NCBI GenBank assembly: GCA_037962975.1
Contig: CM075675.1
Coordinates: 31,002,501-31,066,500 of the forward strand
Direction of reading: 5' to 3'
Length of the DNA stretch: 64,000 nucleotides
From: Clitoria ternatea
Lineage: Eukaryota; Streptophyta; Magnoliopsida; Fabales; Fabaceae
Shown here: positions 33,488 through 44,095 of the stretch, piece by piece
Layout of the letters: every line of letters starts with the position of its first letter
Numbering within the stretch: the first letter of the stretch is position 1
Notes under the pieces: generated by a model
What the model was told of the DNA's origin: nothing
What the model saw: only the letters and a program-made list of their open reading frames with translations
Database searches by the model: none
Made by a program: the position numbers and the translations under genes

Positions 33488-34358
33488 GCAAATATTCCTC
33501 CCGGACTCCGCTTGAGCTACTTAGCAAACGCCTACACGAGAAGACGTGACGACCTGTAGTGTGCGATTCAAGTGCGAACAACACTCTCGACGTCTCACGA
33601 GATAGATCGGATTGGTCTGTGTAGTACGCGTGCGAGCTCAAGAGGAAATGCTTGTGTGTCCAGCTCAGAGGAAATTTGTCAACATCCTCTTCGTCCTTCT
33701 AAAATTTTGGTTTGCCCTTCTTGATGGAGATGCGAGTGAAGTAAGTCTTGAAGGACTTCCCATCAACCTTGGCCGAATCAGTATAAGACTCAAAGTTCAC
33801 AAAAGAACAGAGAGTCCGGAGTGTCACCAGACCAACTCCGCCCTGCTTATTCGCCCTTCGAACTACCTGAGTGTAGTAGAACAGCATTGCTACAGTAGGC
33901 GTGAAATTGAAGTGCTCCCCAAGCACTTCGAGAGCTCGGATAAGGCCCCAACCGTTGGGATGAAGTTGAGAGGGTGCACAGTTCAAAAACCTCAAGACAC
34001 CCATCTGAAGTTCGGTTAATGGGAAGCGGACACCCAAATAATGAAAGATGAAGTCGTACATGTACACTGAACGATCGTTGGGGACGACATGACATATCCG
34101 CTCTGTCGGAAGTGGTGCGTAAACCCTGTACCACTTTTTCGTCTCTTCATCCGAACTCAGCGTGAACCTCGGTTGAATCCGAGATCCCTCCTCATCTGCA
34201 TGTCGGGAGGCCAATTCCTTAAACTCGCTGGACACCCAACAAAAAGGCCATTTAGCCTGAACCTCCTCCCAATTTAGTCTCGAAGCAACTACGCTGTAGA
34301 GACCTTCTGCTGTCTTTGAAATGGCGCTGTCTCCAGAAGATCCTTCTCCAGTTGCCAT
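33488..34358 (-). CDS. Antisense gene copy 2, exon 1, with one nonsense codon
   Basis: ATG 34358 (MATGEGSSGDSAISKTAEGL) opens a frame that carries NWEEVQAKWPFCWV, the Transposase_28-like block (LGVRFPLTELQMGVL, CAPSQLHPNGWGLIRALEVL) and CRRLLSSSSGVREEYL before the splice donor C|GTACTT at 33487. It lacks the Arg/Gly N terminus of copy 1. One in-frame TAG at 33699-33701 interrupts it after 219 codons; the deleted relative has TGG (Trp) at that codon, so a single G-to-A change explains it. Without it, exons 1 and 2 would give about 728 residues. Introns in all complete copies sit at the same place and phase. Confidence 0.72.
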
Positions 34359-35332
34359 TGGAAATATCTAGACCGAACTCCTTAATCTACGATAAGGAAT
34401 AAAATGTCGTCAGAAAGTTGCAATCATTACTCACTGCATTTTTAAAGCAACTACAATCAGAGGGCGACTCTGAGAAGGGAAAAGTCACTTCCCGCAGTGA
34501 ATAAGATCCCCTTTCTGAGCGACGCGGTTCAGTCTTAGGAAGAATCACAAGGATTCTTCCCCACGACTATTAGGGTTGAGGGAAACTGATTTCCCCCCCT
34601 TTAGGTGAAGCCTACTTTCTATAACTACGAGTAGCAAGTCAAAGCGAAACTAAAGCGACAAGGAAGAGATAGTTACCTCAGATAACTGTGATGAATTTGA
34701 GGAACAAAGAGACCCTCGCAATGTAGGCGATAAACTTCCTTGCAAAATTTCTGCAGAGTTTCGTTGAGAAAGCAAAAGCAAGTGGAACCCAGAATCCACT
34801 AAGTATTCCTTTTATAGGAAACAAAGAGGACCGGTTACCTCCTCTTGAAGTTGTGTCGTTCTCGATAAAACGCACCTGTTCACAAGCGAAACGACACAAC
34901 CGTTCCAAATTCTTGGGCGCCAAAACGATAGCGACTCAGTAAAGGGCTATCCACTAGGCCCAAAAGTTTTGAAAACTTCAGGCCCATTAAGCCCAAAACG
35001 ACGGTTAATGAGATTTTCATCTCAGACGTAATAATTGCTTGCCCACGTGATTAAAAGCATTAATGTCTAATCATGCAACGCAATTTACGCTTTACAGCCG
35101 TTACACGAACTTCAAGAGCTTTCAATTCCAATAAACTCTTGAGATTCTCACACAACGAATCTTTGTCTGAATCCGTTGTGATGGTACCGAAAGGTCTTTT
35201 CTATTAAATTCAGAGCGGTTCTTTATAAATGACAACAGATGCTAAAGAACTGTTACACACGTAAGCTTACCGATATTAAGACCTCTCGCAGGTTGAGTAG
35301 CTTATGTGAACAACTATTCAGTCCCTCACACA
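34359..35332 (-). promoter_or_regulatory. Antisense promoter and 5' UTR of copy 2
   Basis: Read on the minus strand, a TATA-like box CCTATAAAAGG stands at 34818-34808, about 450 bp before the ATG. Further down there is a plausible 5'-UTR intron: donor CTGAG|GTAACTATC (near 34680) and acceptor CCTTATCGTAG (near 34390). Both splice sites are conserved in the deleted relative (7098 and 7390), while its TATA has changed to CCTATTAAAGA. The rest is an unassigned leader. An apparent 81-codon frame here has only a TTG start and is not called. Confidence 0.5.
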
Positions 35333-35346
35333 AGCTAGGGGACATA
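35333..35346 (+). promoter_or_regulatory. Polypurine tract region
   Basis: AGCTAGGGGACATA immediately before the 3' LTR is the candidate priming site for plus-strand synthesis; the purine core is AGGGGA. It is conserved next to the 3' LTR of the deleted relative (6432-6446, opposite strand). Confidence 0.55.
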
Positions 35347-36080
35347 TGATCCGGTCTCAATACCGGTATCCGATCTACTATACATATTTCAACGTCTTTG
35401 ATAAGACATCTACGTGTAACCGGTGTCATCGGTATACATCCGGACTGTAATTCCGTATCAGGCGTTCTCCCTATACCGGTTATCCAGGATAACACCATGA
35501 CATCGGATAATACACACGTCACTATGCAAAAGACAAGGATTGTTGCTACAGGGATCGATCAATAATTCCCTGCACTACGAGCCAAATTCTGCTCACGGGA
35601 ATGGTCAACTTGTTCCCTAATCCTAGTCTACATTCTCTATGCTCAATATAAAATAGCCACTTGACCCAATCATGCAGGTAAGTGCGCAATATAATAATGC
35701 TAATGGGAGTTGGTGGTTCCCCACCAACGAGTCCTCGTTAATCGAGCCAATCAGGTATATGAACTAACTTCATGATTGAAGTTAGGGATCTTCTTCTTCA
35801 GCTCTTTTTACGACTGATTACTCTCTGAATACATTCCTTATTTGGAATATAATCACTGACTTGAGCGTCGGAGAATCTTTGCAGGTGACACCACCATTCG
35901 CCCACTTCAACGCGTTAGGTCGGTGTGAAGGATCTCCAGAACGCCCAATCCGCACTCCTCATTTAAGGTCAACGGATACCTACATCGGATACACATACAT
36001 CCGGTCTACTAGACGGTATTGACATACTATTCGTGACTGGCTTGAGATCGGTTCTCTTGACCCCGGTCCAGGACAGATCA
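35347..36080 (+). repeat. 3' LTR
   Basis: 734 bp, same ends as the 5' LTR, followed by the target duplication TCTGG at 36081-36085. Confidence 0.95.
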
Positions 36081-36167
36081 TCTGGTTAAACCTATGATTC
36101 AATCGGTTTGACCGTTGATCTAATATCTTGACTGATATAATTATCAATCTGATCTGATTTTAATAAC

Positions 36168-36798
36168 TGAACTGATCTAGGCAGGGGTATAGGTTCTGGT
36201 CTCACGACAGTCCTTAAAATAGGTATGTGTATATTGGTCTAATGGAGATCTGATATTATTCCTTTATTTTAGTGGAAAATAAAGGTCTTGGAGTGTATCC
36301 TCATTCCAAATCACTAGACTTATGCATTGGGGGCGAAACGACACTCTAACGCTCAAGTTAGTGAATATTAAAAGGGAATATCAAGGTTCAAGAGTAAGTT
36401 TTAGAGAGAATGTTCTACCTTGTTACGTTGATGCATGAGAATTTATGATGCATGGGAATTTATACCTGGAGGTCGTGGAAGCGTCTCCTTATTCACCAAG
36501 TTTTTCATACATGGTATCAACACTTTTTTGGCCTCTTACAAAAAGAATGGCACATGAAAGGGACGTGACAAAACGACTCTACCTACCAGTTAGTCACTTT
36601 GCAGGTTACTTCAATGATGCATAGGTCAATGATGACCTTCTAGTGTTGAGAGAATGACTCATACTGAGGTAGGTTTAGAGACCCTGCGCATAGTTCAGGA
36701 GGTTGTTAGGACACCAAATGTTTCGTAACATGAGTCATTGAGAAAGGATTTTGGTTAAATTACCATTAAGTTCAGAGATCGGTATCGGGACCAGATCA
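36168..36798 (-). mobile_element. Solo LTR of a more distant Tat-type family
   Basis: 631 bp from TGAACTGATCTAGGCAGGGG to ATCGGGACCAGATCA, flanked by ATAAC (36163-36167 and 36799-36803). The ends and the GACACTCTAACGCTCAAGTTAGTGAA block recall the reverse complement of the LTRs at 4277, 5689 and 19838, but most of the body does not align by eye, so it is a related but separate family. The young Tat element landed about 80 bp to its left. Confidence 0.7.
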
Positions 36799-36803
36799 AT
36801 AAC

Positions 36804-37226
36804 CACATAATTTTTATCATGATTTGATATGGTTTGTCTTCCCTAAATATATGCACCCTTTATCTCATCATTACAAAAGTGGTAAGTTAAAATACCTGCG
36901 GTATATTTGACCAAAAACAATACCTATGTTATAGTAATTAATTAAAAATATCAATTGTTAATATTCGTTAAATTATACTCATTTGTTCATCAAGTTAAAG
37001 AGATTGGAATACAATAAATTAGTTTATCTTAAGGATGTTAATGTGAGTCAACTTGTCTTGTCTTCAACTTGCCAAAAATATAGGGCAAAACAGATTTGGC
37101 TCCCTATTAAAGACAAATTGGAATTTCTGACTTGCCCCACCTTAATGGAAGGGTAGGTTAACCCATCAACATTTTAAAAAAATGAAAAAATAGAACAATT
37201 ATTTTAAAAAATATTTGTAGTATTTA
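36804..37226. other. Non-coding spacer
   Basis: AT-rich; no gene or repeat recognised. Confidence 0.5.
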
Positions 37227-37255
37227 TAACACCACTAAAAAAACCTTAAATAGCT

Positions 37256-37990
37256 ACCTCGATTTAGCGACCACCGGAAACCCGTCGCTAAATAGCGATC
37301 GAGTTAGCGACCGCTAGGAGAAAAGGGACAAAAAAAGAGGTTAGCAACGCCTTTAGCGACCATACAAACAGTGGTCGCTAAAAATTGCAACACTCCATCG
37401 CTGGTGCGGTCGCTAGATTTCACCTACATCCTTTTTTTGTTTCCCTCCATGGTTTAGGGTTTAGTACTGCTAATAGCAACGGTAATGACCATCGCTGAGT
37501 TTCCCTCCAAACATTAGCGACGCGGAGACCGCGTAGCTATGTTTTGTACTAGTGACGGTTGGATGGCCGTCGCTATGACTTTCGGTCTTACCTCCATATT
37601 TTACTTTTAAGAAGGTAACGTAGTGATGGTGGGGAGACACCGTCACTAATATTCTGTGGATTAGTGACGGAATTGGGTTACCGTCGCTATTATTTTGGGT
37701 CTTCCCTCCATAATTTTACTTTTGAGAATGGAACGTAGTGATGGTGGGGTTACACCGTCGCTAATATTCAGGGGATTAGTGACGGCATTGTTTTGCCGTC
37801 GCTAATCTTTAAGGGATTAGTGACGGCCTTGTGTTACCGTCGCTACATGCAGTACTAGAAAAACCCTTAATAGCCACTGCCAGTTAGCGACGATTGATGT
37901 ACTAACCATAGTGACGGGTTTGGCCGTCGCTAGTGTGTTTTTATTAGCGACAGTAATTCGTTTCCATCGCTAAGGGTTATAACTTAATCA
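37256..37990. repeat. Left subterminal repeats of the CACTA element
   Basis: More than a dozen TTAGCGACC/GGTCGCTA and GTGACGGN/CCGTCGCTA motifs in both orientations, the presumed binding sites of the element's second protein. A second terminus-like sequence (CAGTACTAGAAAAACC) occurs at 37850. Confidence 0.8.
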
Positions 37991-39400
37991 CCCCTTTCTC
38001 GAGCCCTAATCAGTGTTTCTTCTCTGCTCCACTATACTCGTCTTCTTCTCTCCCCATTTTTTCTTCTTCTCTGCCCTGCGTGTCCTTCTCCACTCTGCCC
38101 CGTGTGTCCGTCTCCTCACTTCCCTCTCCCCCTCTGCTGACCACATTGTGGGTTTCCTCCCTTCTCCTTCTCCTCTCTGTCAGTGGCTCACTCCCTCCTG
38201 GCTCCTGGCTCCGGGCTCCCTCACAGCTGACACACACACACTCACGGTTATCTCCCTCACGGTTCTATAGTGGTCAGGTTGGAATTCGTTCCCTTACTCC
38301 CTTATTGTGTTCTATTTGTTATGTATTGTTGGCTATTGGTTTTTGTTGGTTGTTGTGGTAGAAGGTTATGATTTGTTGGCTAGTGTTTTTTGTTATGTTC
38401 TATTTGTGAACACATCAACATATTGTAATACTTAGGGTTTAGGGTTTTACATAGACAACAACAATTTGTGTTTCATTTCTTTCTCTCCCCGTATACCTAA
38501 AACCCCATAATTTATATAAAGTTTTATGGGAAGAAAACCTACTGTACTGCATAAAAGGTGGAAACTACCTAGGCAATGAAATAAATCAATTAGCTTAATT
38601 TATAAAGAAACAAAATACTACAGTATCATAATCCCAACTAAGAATTCTGTGCTTCACTACATGTACCATCAGTGTGTGCAAACAAGCATACCGACTCCGA
38701 AGAGATGGTATAGCAGTTAGAGGTTTTAAACCAAGTAGTAAATCAATTAGCTCAATACAGCGAGGAGAAGAAAAACATGGGTGTTCCTTTATTGTTCAGC
38801 AACAATACCGAATAAATGACAAAAGAAAATGAAATAGAAAAAAACCAGTCATAAATGCAGACCTCCAAAATTTTGCTTAAAGTCTTGTATGCTTCACAAT
38901 GAACACTCTCATTAGTTGCCTACATAACCAAGCATACATATTAGAGAATGAATTTGGGAGTAAAACAAATTGAGTTCTGCAACATTTCATTTCTTAATGC
39001 AAATTATAAATATGATAATACACTCTGAATTTACAGTGTGCTCATGTAGTAGTCTAGAGGAAGCTATCACTACAAATGATAAAAAGAAATTGAATTTGGG
39101 AAAACCCACAAGGATCACACCTTACTATATATTTTTAATTTTAATAGCCGAAATATATATTTTTTCAAATAACTCATATATATCTAAGGCATTTCTAATA
39201 AAAATAATATATAAAAATAGATCTTGTAAATCTTAAAAAATAATAAACTTGAGAGTTTTATTATATTTTAATGAAAACATTCAAACTTACTTTATTATTT
39301 CACTATTGTACCCCTTAAGAATTATACTATATTTTAAGAAAAACATATGAACTTATTTTATTAGTTAACTATTCTGCCCTTATCCCCACCGATGTCAGGT
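37991..39400. other. Pyrimidine-rich leader and unassigned CACTA interior
   Basis: 38000-38270 is C/T-rich (TTCTTCTCTCCCC type), like the untranslated first exon of CACTA transposase transcripts. The open frames in it overlap in several phases and none resembles a protein. The remainder is AT-rich without a recognisable gene. Confidence 0.4.
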
Positions 39401-40040
39401 CAAGGTTAGAGTTGGGATTTCCCTAAACCCAGTTAGTCAAAGTGGGGTTGGTACCCATAGGCTGAGGTTTGATTGCCATGTCTACACTAGAAATCCATTT
39501 GTTTCCATCAATCTTCCGTAAAGGCCAGTCATAAAACACAGAATTATTGATGAGGGTTCTCACACTAATAGGGTTTATAACAAGCAAGAAAGTTCCAGAG
39601 TAGTTAAAATCTGGCTACTAGTGAAACCCTTGGCTACTAGTCTAGGCTTGTATAAAGGAAGGAACAATAAGTGAGATAGTTGCAGGGGTAGTGGAAGTGT
39701 GAGCCATCAGGCATTTTTTTTGTGAGAATTGTATGGTCAAATGAAAGAAAAGCAAGTACAGTCAAACACTTTTGAGGAATTAAATTAACAGTCAGGATGG
39801 CTGAAACTGTAGTACATGAGTTAGAATTGGAAGATGAGTGATGTTGTAGGCAGGCATGTGAAATACATGATCCCAAAAGTGAAACAGGAAATCGGGATAA
39901 TGTAGAACCTGTTTGGCTGTTTCCACAATGTAAGACCCGTTTCAACAATGGCATTCTGATGGTGAGTATGTGAGCAAATGACTCCAGAGAATGCCCAGGT
40001 CTGAGAAATAGGATGAATTATACTATGAACAAACAATAGA
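39400..40040 (-). pseudogene. Degenerate Ty1/copia pol fragment
   Basis: On the minus strand, broken frames give ICSHTHHQNAIVETGLTLW and FTCLPTTSL, resembling the copia integrase text HTHHQNGVVE...IVETGLTLL...INRLPTS. This is followed by an SSKVFDCTCFSFI...PYNSHK stretch like LKVFGCACFP...PYN.HK, and then an LVAKGF start of RT. Several stops and gaps are visible. It is a dead insertion or captured piece within the CACTA element. Confidence 0.55.
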
Positions 40041-42240
40041 AAGTATAACAGAATTAAAACCGAGAGTAGAATTTAAGGAAAGATGGCACGTGGTCAAAAC
40101 TATAGAGACCATCCTTGTCCTGTGTGGCACAAAGAGCTTAAGAAATGCCTGAGATTTAATAACATAATATGAGGAGTGAAATTCAAAATAAATAGTTATT
40201 CTTTGAAAACTGACTGACAGTGACTGGATTCTGTCATAGAAGGATCACACTATTTTTTAGATAAGGGGAGTGAGTCAGATGGTGATGAAAAAAGACTTGG
40301 TGCCATTGTGCCAACAGAGGTTACGGACAAACCTTGGGAGTTAGGGTTTAGGGCATGGAAAAACATGTACAAAATTCACAGAAAGTGTCATCAGTTCTCC
40401 AAGGGGATTTTCTTGCTCTTCTAATGCACTAACTGAAATAATGCTGCAAAAAACATTTATAAAAAAAAATAGACCAAAAACACTAAAAACTATTAGGAAA
40501 ATTAAGAGTTGTATGTTTGCATATCTCAGTTATATATTCATGTTATTTGGGATAGCATATTTAGCTCCTATAATATCTCTTGTATATTTTTAACATATCA
40601 TATTCTACATATATTTAGCATATCAAATACATAATTAGTGGCTGATCTTTAGACAAATGATTAGGAAAATACGTTGTATATAATCCTTTGAATATTGACA
40701 TAAATTATAGAGTTGATTTCATATTCTTTCTTTATGGTATTAGAGCAAGAAAATAGATCCTTCCTAATACGACTCTGATATTTTTATTTTTGCCATGGCT
40801 AATAAAGTTGACCATAATGACACTAATAATTGGAAGAAACAAACTTCTGATGATGGTGAGAATAAGAAGAAGTAAACTTCTTTCTCACCCTACTATTTAT
40901 AGACTTCTTTTAAATTTAATCGTTAGAAATATTGGTCATTAGCAAGTAGCAGAAATAGACCAAAATAGAGAAAAACAAATAGCAAAATGACCAAACAATT
41001 ATTGTTGGTGCGTCGAAGGAGTTTAGGGAGTATCGATAAGGCTGTTGGAGTGTTGGAGGAGTGACGATAGGGCTACCGGGGTGATGGAGAGGCTGTTTGG
41101 AGGCAACATAACTACCAACAATGGTGAGAGAAGCTTTGGAATGTGATCTAAGTGTTGAAGGAAGCCAAGAGAGTAAACATAGCCACCAAACATCATGTTG
41201 GGGGTTTAGGGGCCTCGCTGGAGTTGTTCATTAAAAAAGAAATTATAAAGTTAAGGACCCGTTTGAGATGGTTGGGAGTTTTTAATTTTTTTATTTTCAA
41301 AACCTGTATTTTGAAAACAAAATCTATTAAAAAAGTTTCATATCAACCTCTCCACCTTATTTTGAAAACAAAATCTATTAAAAAAGTTACATTTCTCTTC
41401 TCTAAGGTTATGTGAGGATCAGTTGCCTTTTGATTTTTGCTTTTCAAAACAACAAATTTATAACATGTACTCCTTATCTCGACTCACACTCTCATTCTTC
41501 TCCATCTTGTCATAATTTGCTTGCTTCACTTTCAAACACTTTATTTTGGATTTTAGAGTCACCACAAGCCTTCCCAAACCCATCATCTCTAAAACATATA
41601 TATCTTTGTTGATTAATTATAATTCTGCTCAAAACAATTAATGAAGGCTAAAAACATTAATTAAACCATGCACGAGAAAAATAAGAATAATAATAGATTT
41701 TTTATAAGAAAAAAAGACAAGTGAAAAAGAGAGAGGAGAGAAACAAATCCTGTGGCCTTGTTCTGTTTGGCAATATAACACTTTCAGTCTACTTGGAATG
41801 GAATAAAAAAGGATAGAAAAGTTATGGTAAAAGAATAAATTGTTTGTATGTTATATGGTGAGAGAGAGAGAGAGAGAGAAGAGGAAAAGAAACAAGTAAG
41901 GAAGAGGAAATGAATGAATGAATAGAAGGGTAGGTTATGATTTGTGAATGAGTGTGGAATGGTATTTAGAAAAAACAAGTTAATAACATTGGCCACAAGT
42001 CAAAAGATTTTTAACTCGAGGGGATTAGTTAGAAGTTAAAGAAAACTATTTAAAAAACTTATAAAATGAAAAAAATTAAATTTTAAGTAATAATATTAAC
42101 AACTAAAAGGTCTTAAACCATAAATTATCTTATAATGCATTAATATAAAACTAATAATTATCCAATCAAATATAACACATTAAATATAATTTTAAGATGT
42201 TTTATTTGAGTTCACCATTAACGGTTTCAAACAAATTAAC
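40041..42240. other. Unassigned CACTA interior
   Basis: No convincing gene. There is a (GA)n run at 41860-41880. A short duplicated phrase, TTTTGAAAACAAAATCTATT, occurs at about 41310 and 41362. The last 400-500 bp may be captured promoter DNA of the fasciclin-like gene. Confidence 0.4.
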
Positions 42241-42310
42241 CACTTCTCCCTCCAAAAGAAACATAACACAATTCTTTCTTCTTCTTCTTCTTGTGATTCT
42301 TCTTCCATAA

Positions 42311-42823
42311 ATGGCCAATTCAACCCATTGGTGTTGGTTGCCATTCTACTTCGTTGCCTCAATAACCCTCGTAATCACAGCCATTTCCTCGGCGCTCCAT
42401 TACACTTCCAACGACAACAACATAAACCCACAACCACGCATAACCCACCACCTTTCCATCAACGCTTCCAACGCTTTTCGACAAGCTAATTTCACACTTT
42501 CAATAGACCTTCTCCACCTCTATCAACCCCCACAAAACTCCACCATCTTCGCCATTAAAAACACCACCACCCTCCCTCTCCACCTCCCCCTCTACCACAC
42601 CACCCCCTCTAAAACCACCTTCCACAACCTCCTTAGCATGTCCTCAGGAACTTGCCTCACAACCTTGTTCCCTCAAAAGAATCTAGTACTCACAAACATT
42701 GACCCTCTCCATAAATCCCTCGAAATCAATAACGTGTTGATTTTACACCCTGATCACTTCGTTGACCAACAACTCACCATTCATGGTGTTCTCACACTGT
42801 TTGGTATATTGTTAGTACGCTAA
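42311..42823 (+). pseudogene. Captured fragment of a fasciclin-like (FAS1) protein gene
   Basis: An open frame of 170 codons from a good ATG. Residues 1-30 form a hydrophobic signal-peptide-like start (LPFYFVASITLVITAISSAL). A FAS1-type domain follows: ANFTLSIDLLHL, STIFAIKN, LPLYHTTPSKTTFHNLL, GTCLTTLFPQKNLVLTNI, LEINNVLILHPD, LTIHGVL. This resembles plant fasciclin-like proteins of the FLA19/20/21 type, which are secreted cell-surface proteins of about 300-450 residues. Here homology stops right after LTIHGVL and the frame ends eight residues later, so more than half of the gene is missing. A CTTCTTCTTC-rich leader precedes it. Its position inside a CACTA element with intact ends makes transposon capture the simplest explanation. 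Confidence 0.65.
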
Positions 42824-43019
42824 ACGTTGAGTGTGTTCTGGGTTTTGATGATGAACTTAATCTATAATTTACTTTACGTATCTCTGTTTATTTAGTTTCC
42901 TTTCTACTTGTAACTGTCCAACCACTTATTGGTTTGTGATGCAGACTATTTAGCATGGTCTTTGATCTTCTATCGACAACTTCATATTCTTCCCTGACTT
43001 TTTTCCGTAGGTAATCCCC

Positions 43020-43430
43020 TAACACTGACTTTCTCATTATTTGTATGCATGTCGATTGTTGTTTGTTAGTGGAGAGCAGACCTCATTAGGCATTGGTTTT
43101 GTGTGTTGATAACATGATTTTTTATGCATGTGTAATGTTGTTTGTTTAGTAGAGAGTAGAGCTCATTAGGCATTGGTTTTGTGTGTTGATAACATGATTT
43201 TTTATACATGTGTAATGTTGTTTGTTTAGTGGAGAGCAAAGCTCATTAGGCATTGGTTTTGTGTGTTGATAACATGATTTTTTATGCATGTGTAATGTTG
43301 TTTATTAGTGGAGAGCAGAGCTCATTAGGCATTGGTTTTGTGTGCTGATAACATGATTTTTTATGCATGTGTAATGTTGTTTGTTAGTGGAGAGCAGAGC
43401 TCATTAGACATTGGTTTTATGTACTCTCAA
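43020..43430. repeat. Five tandem copies of a 79-80 bp unit
   Basis: CTCATTAGGCATTGGTTTTG recurs at 43082, 43162, 43242, 43321 and (variant) 43400, with GATTTTTTATGCATGTGTAA between. Non-coding; lies between the captured gene fragment and the transposase. Confidence 0.9.
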
Positions 43431-44095
43431 TATCATATACAATGCGTAGCATATATATTTTTCTATACTGGGAAGTTTTCTGTATGTAACAGGCCGTTTC
43501 TAAATTTGGGAAATGTCTAGTTTACAGGGGAGATTCTGCCAAAATTTTGCTAGGGTCCCTTTCTTAGGGAACTTAGAAAATAAAACTCAAGTTTAAAAAT
43601 GTAGGGTTTAGTCGTATGTGTACCCATTAGATTCCCGTTCAAGTTTCAAAACAACCGGCTGATGTACCGTGTTGTGTTGGATCTTGAATTGTCCCGGTTG
43701 GACAGTTTGGTATGAATTCGTAACCAGTAGGGCGTAACCCATCAATGTTGTATGTGGTCTATCTTGAGACGTTGAATGTTCATTTCAAATTTTGGTTATG
43801 GTGTTTTGTATTGTCCCCAGGGTGCATGTCTGCGTGCGGTGTTTCATACCGTATGTATCTCTGTGTACTCGGGGACCTATGCGAAATGCTGCCGAAATTT
43901 TAAATGAACATCAACGACACAAGATAGACCATATACAACATAGATGGGTTACGGATGGTTGCATATTCATCCCGAATGGGATAGGGCCCCACCAATTTGC
44001 AACATCAAAGAGATAAAGAGTGATTTATAACCGATAGTCGAATAAAATTTAAGCTAATTTAAAGTAACAGAAATCGTGCTTGTTAGATATTGTAA

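Larger units (their letters stand above)
19838..36080 (+). mobile_element. Full-length young Tat/Retand-like Ty3/gypsy retrotransposon
   Basis: A 16,243-bp element with 734-bp LTRs at both ends, TG...CA termini that extend to a TGATC/GATCA inverted repeat, and a perfect target duplication TCTGG (19833-19837 and 36081-36085). By eye the LTRs differ at one base (ATTTCC in the 5', ATTCCC in the 3', near 20060 and 35568). Order: LTR, primer-binding site, gag-pol, tandem repeats, antisense gene copy 1 (minus), hairpin repeats, antisense gene copy 2 (minus), leader, polypurine tract, LTR. The gag-PR-RT-RH-aRH-INT order with a second RNase H places it in the Tat lineage. Antisense extra frames and tandem repeats downstream of INT are known from Retand-type relatives. 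Confidence 0.93.

Noticed and set aside
38010..38361. Overlapping frames on both strands
   Set aside because: Pyrimidine-rich CACTA leader; products are low-complexity and no homologue is recognised.
43792..44016. 74-codon frame just before TNP2
   Set aside because: Not recognised and separated from TNP2 by stops; could be part of an untranslated leader.
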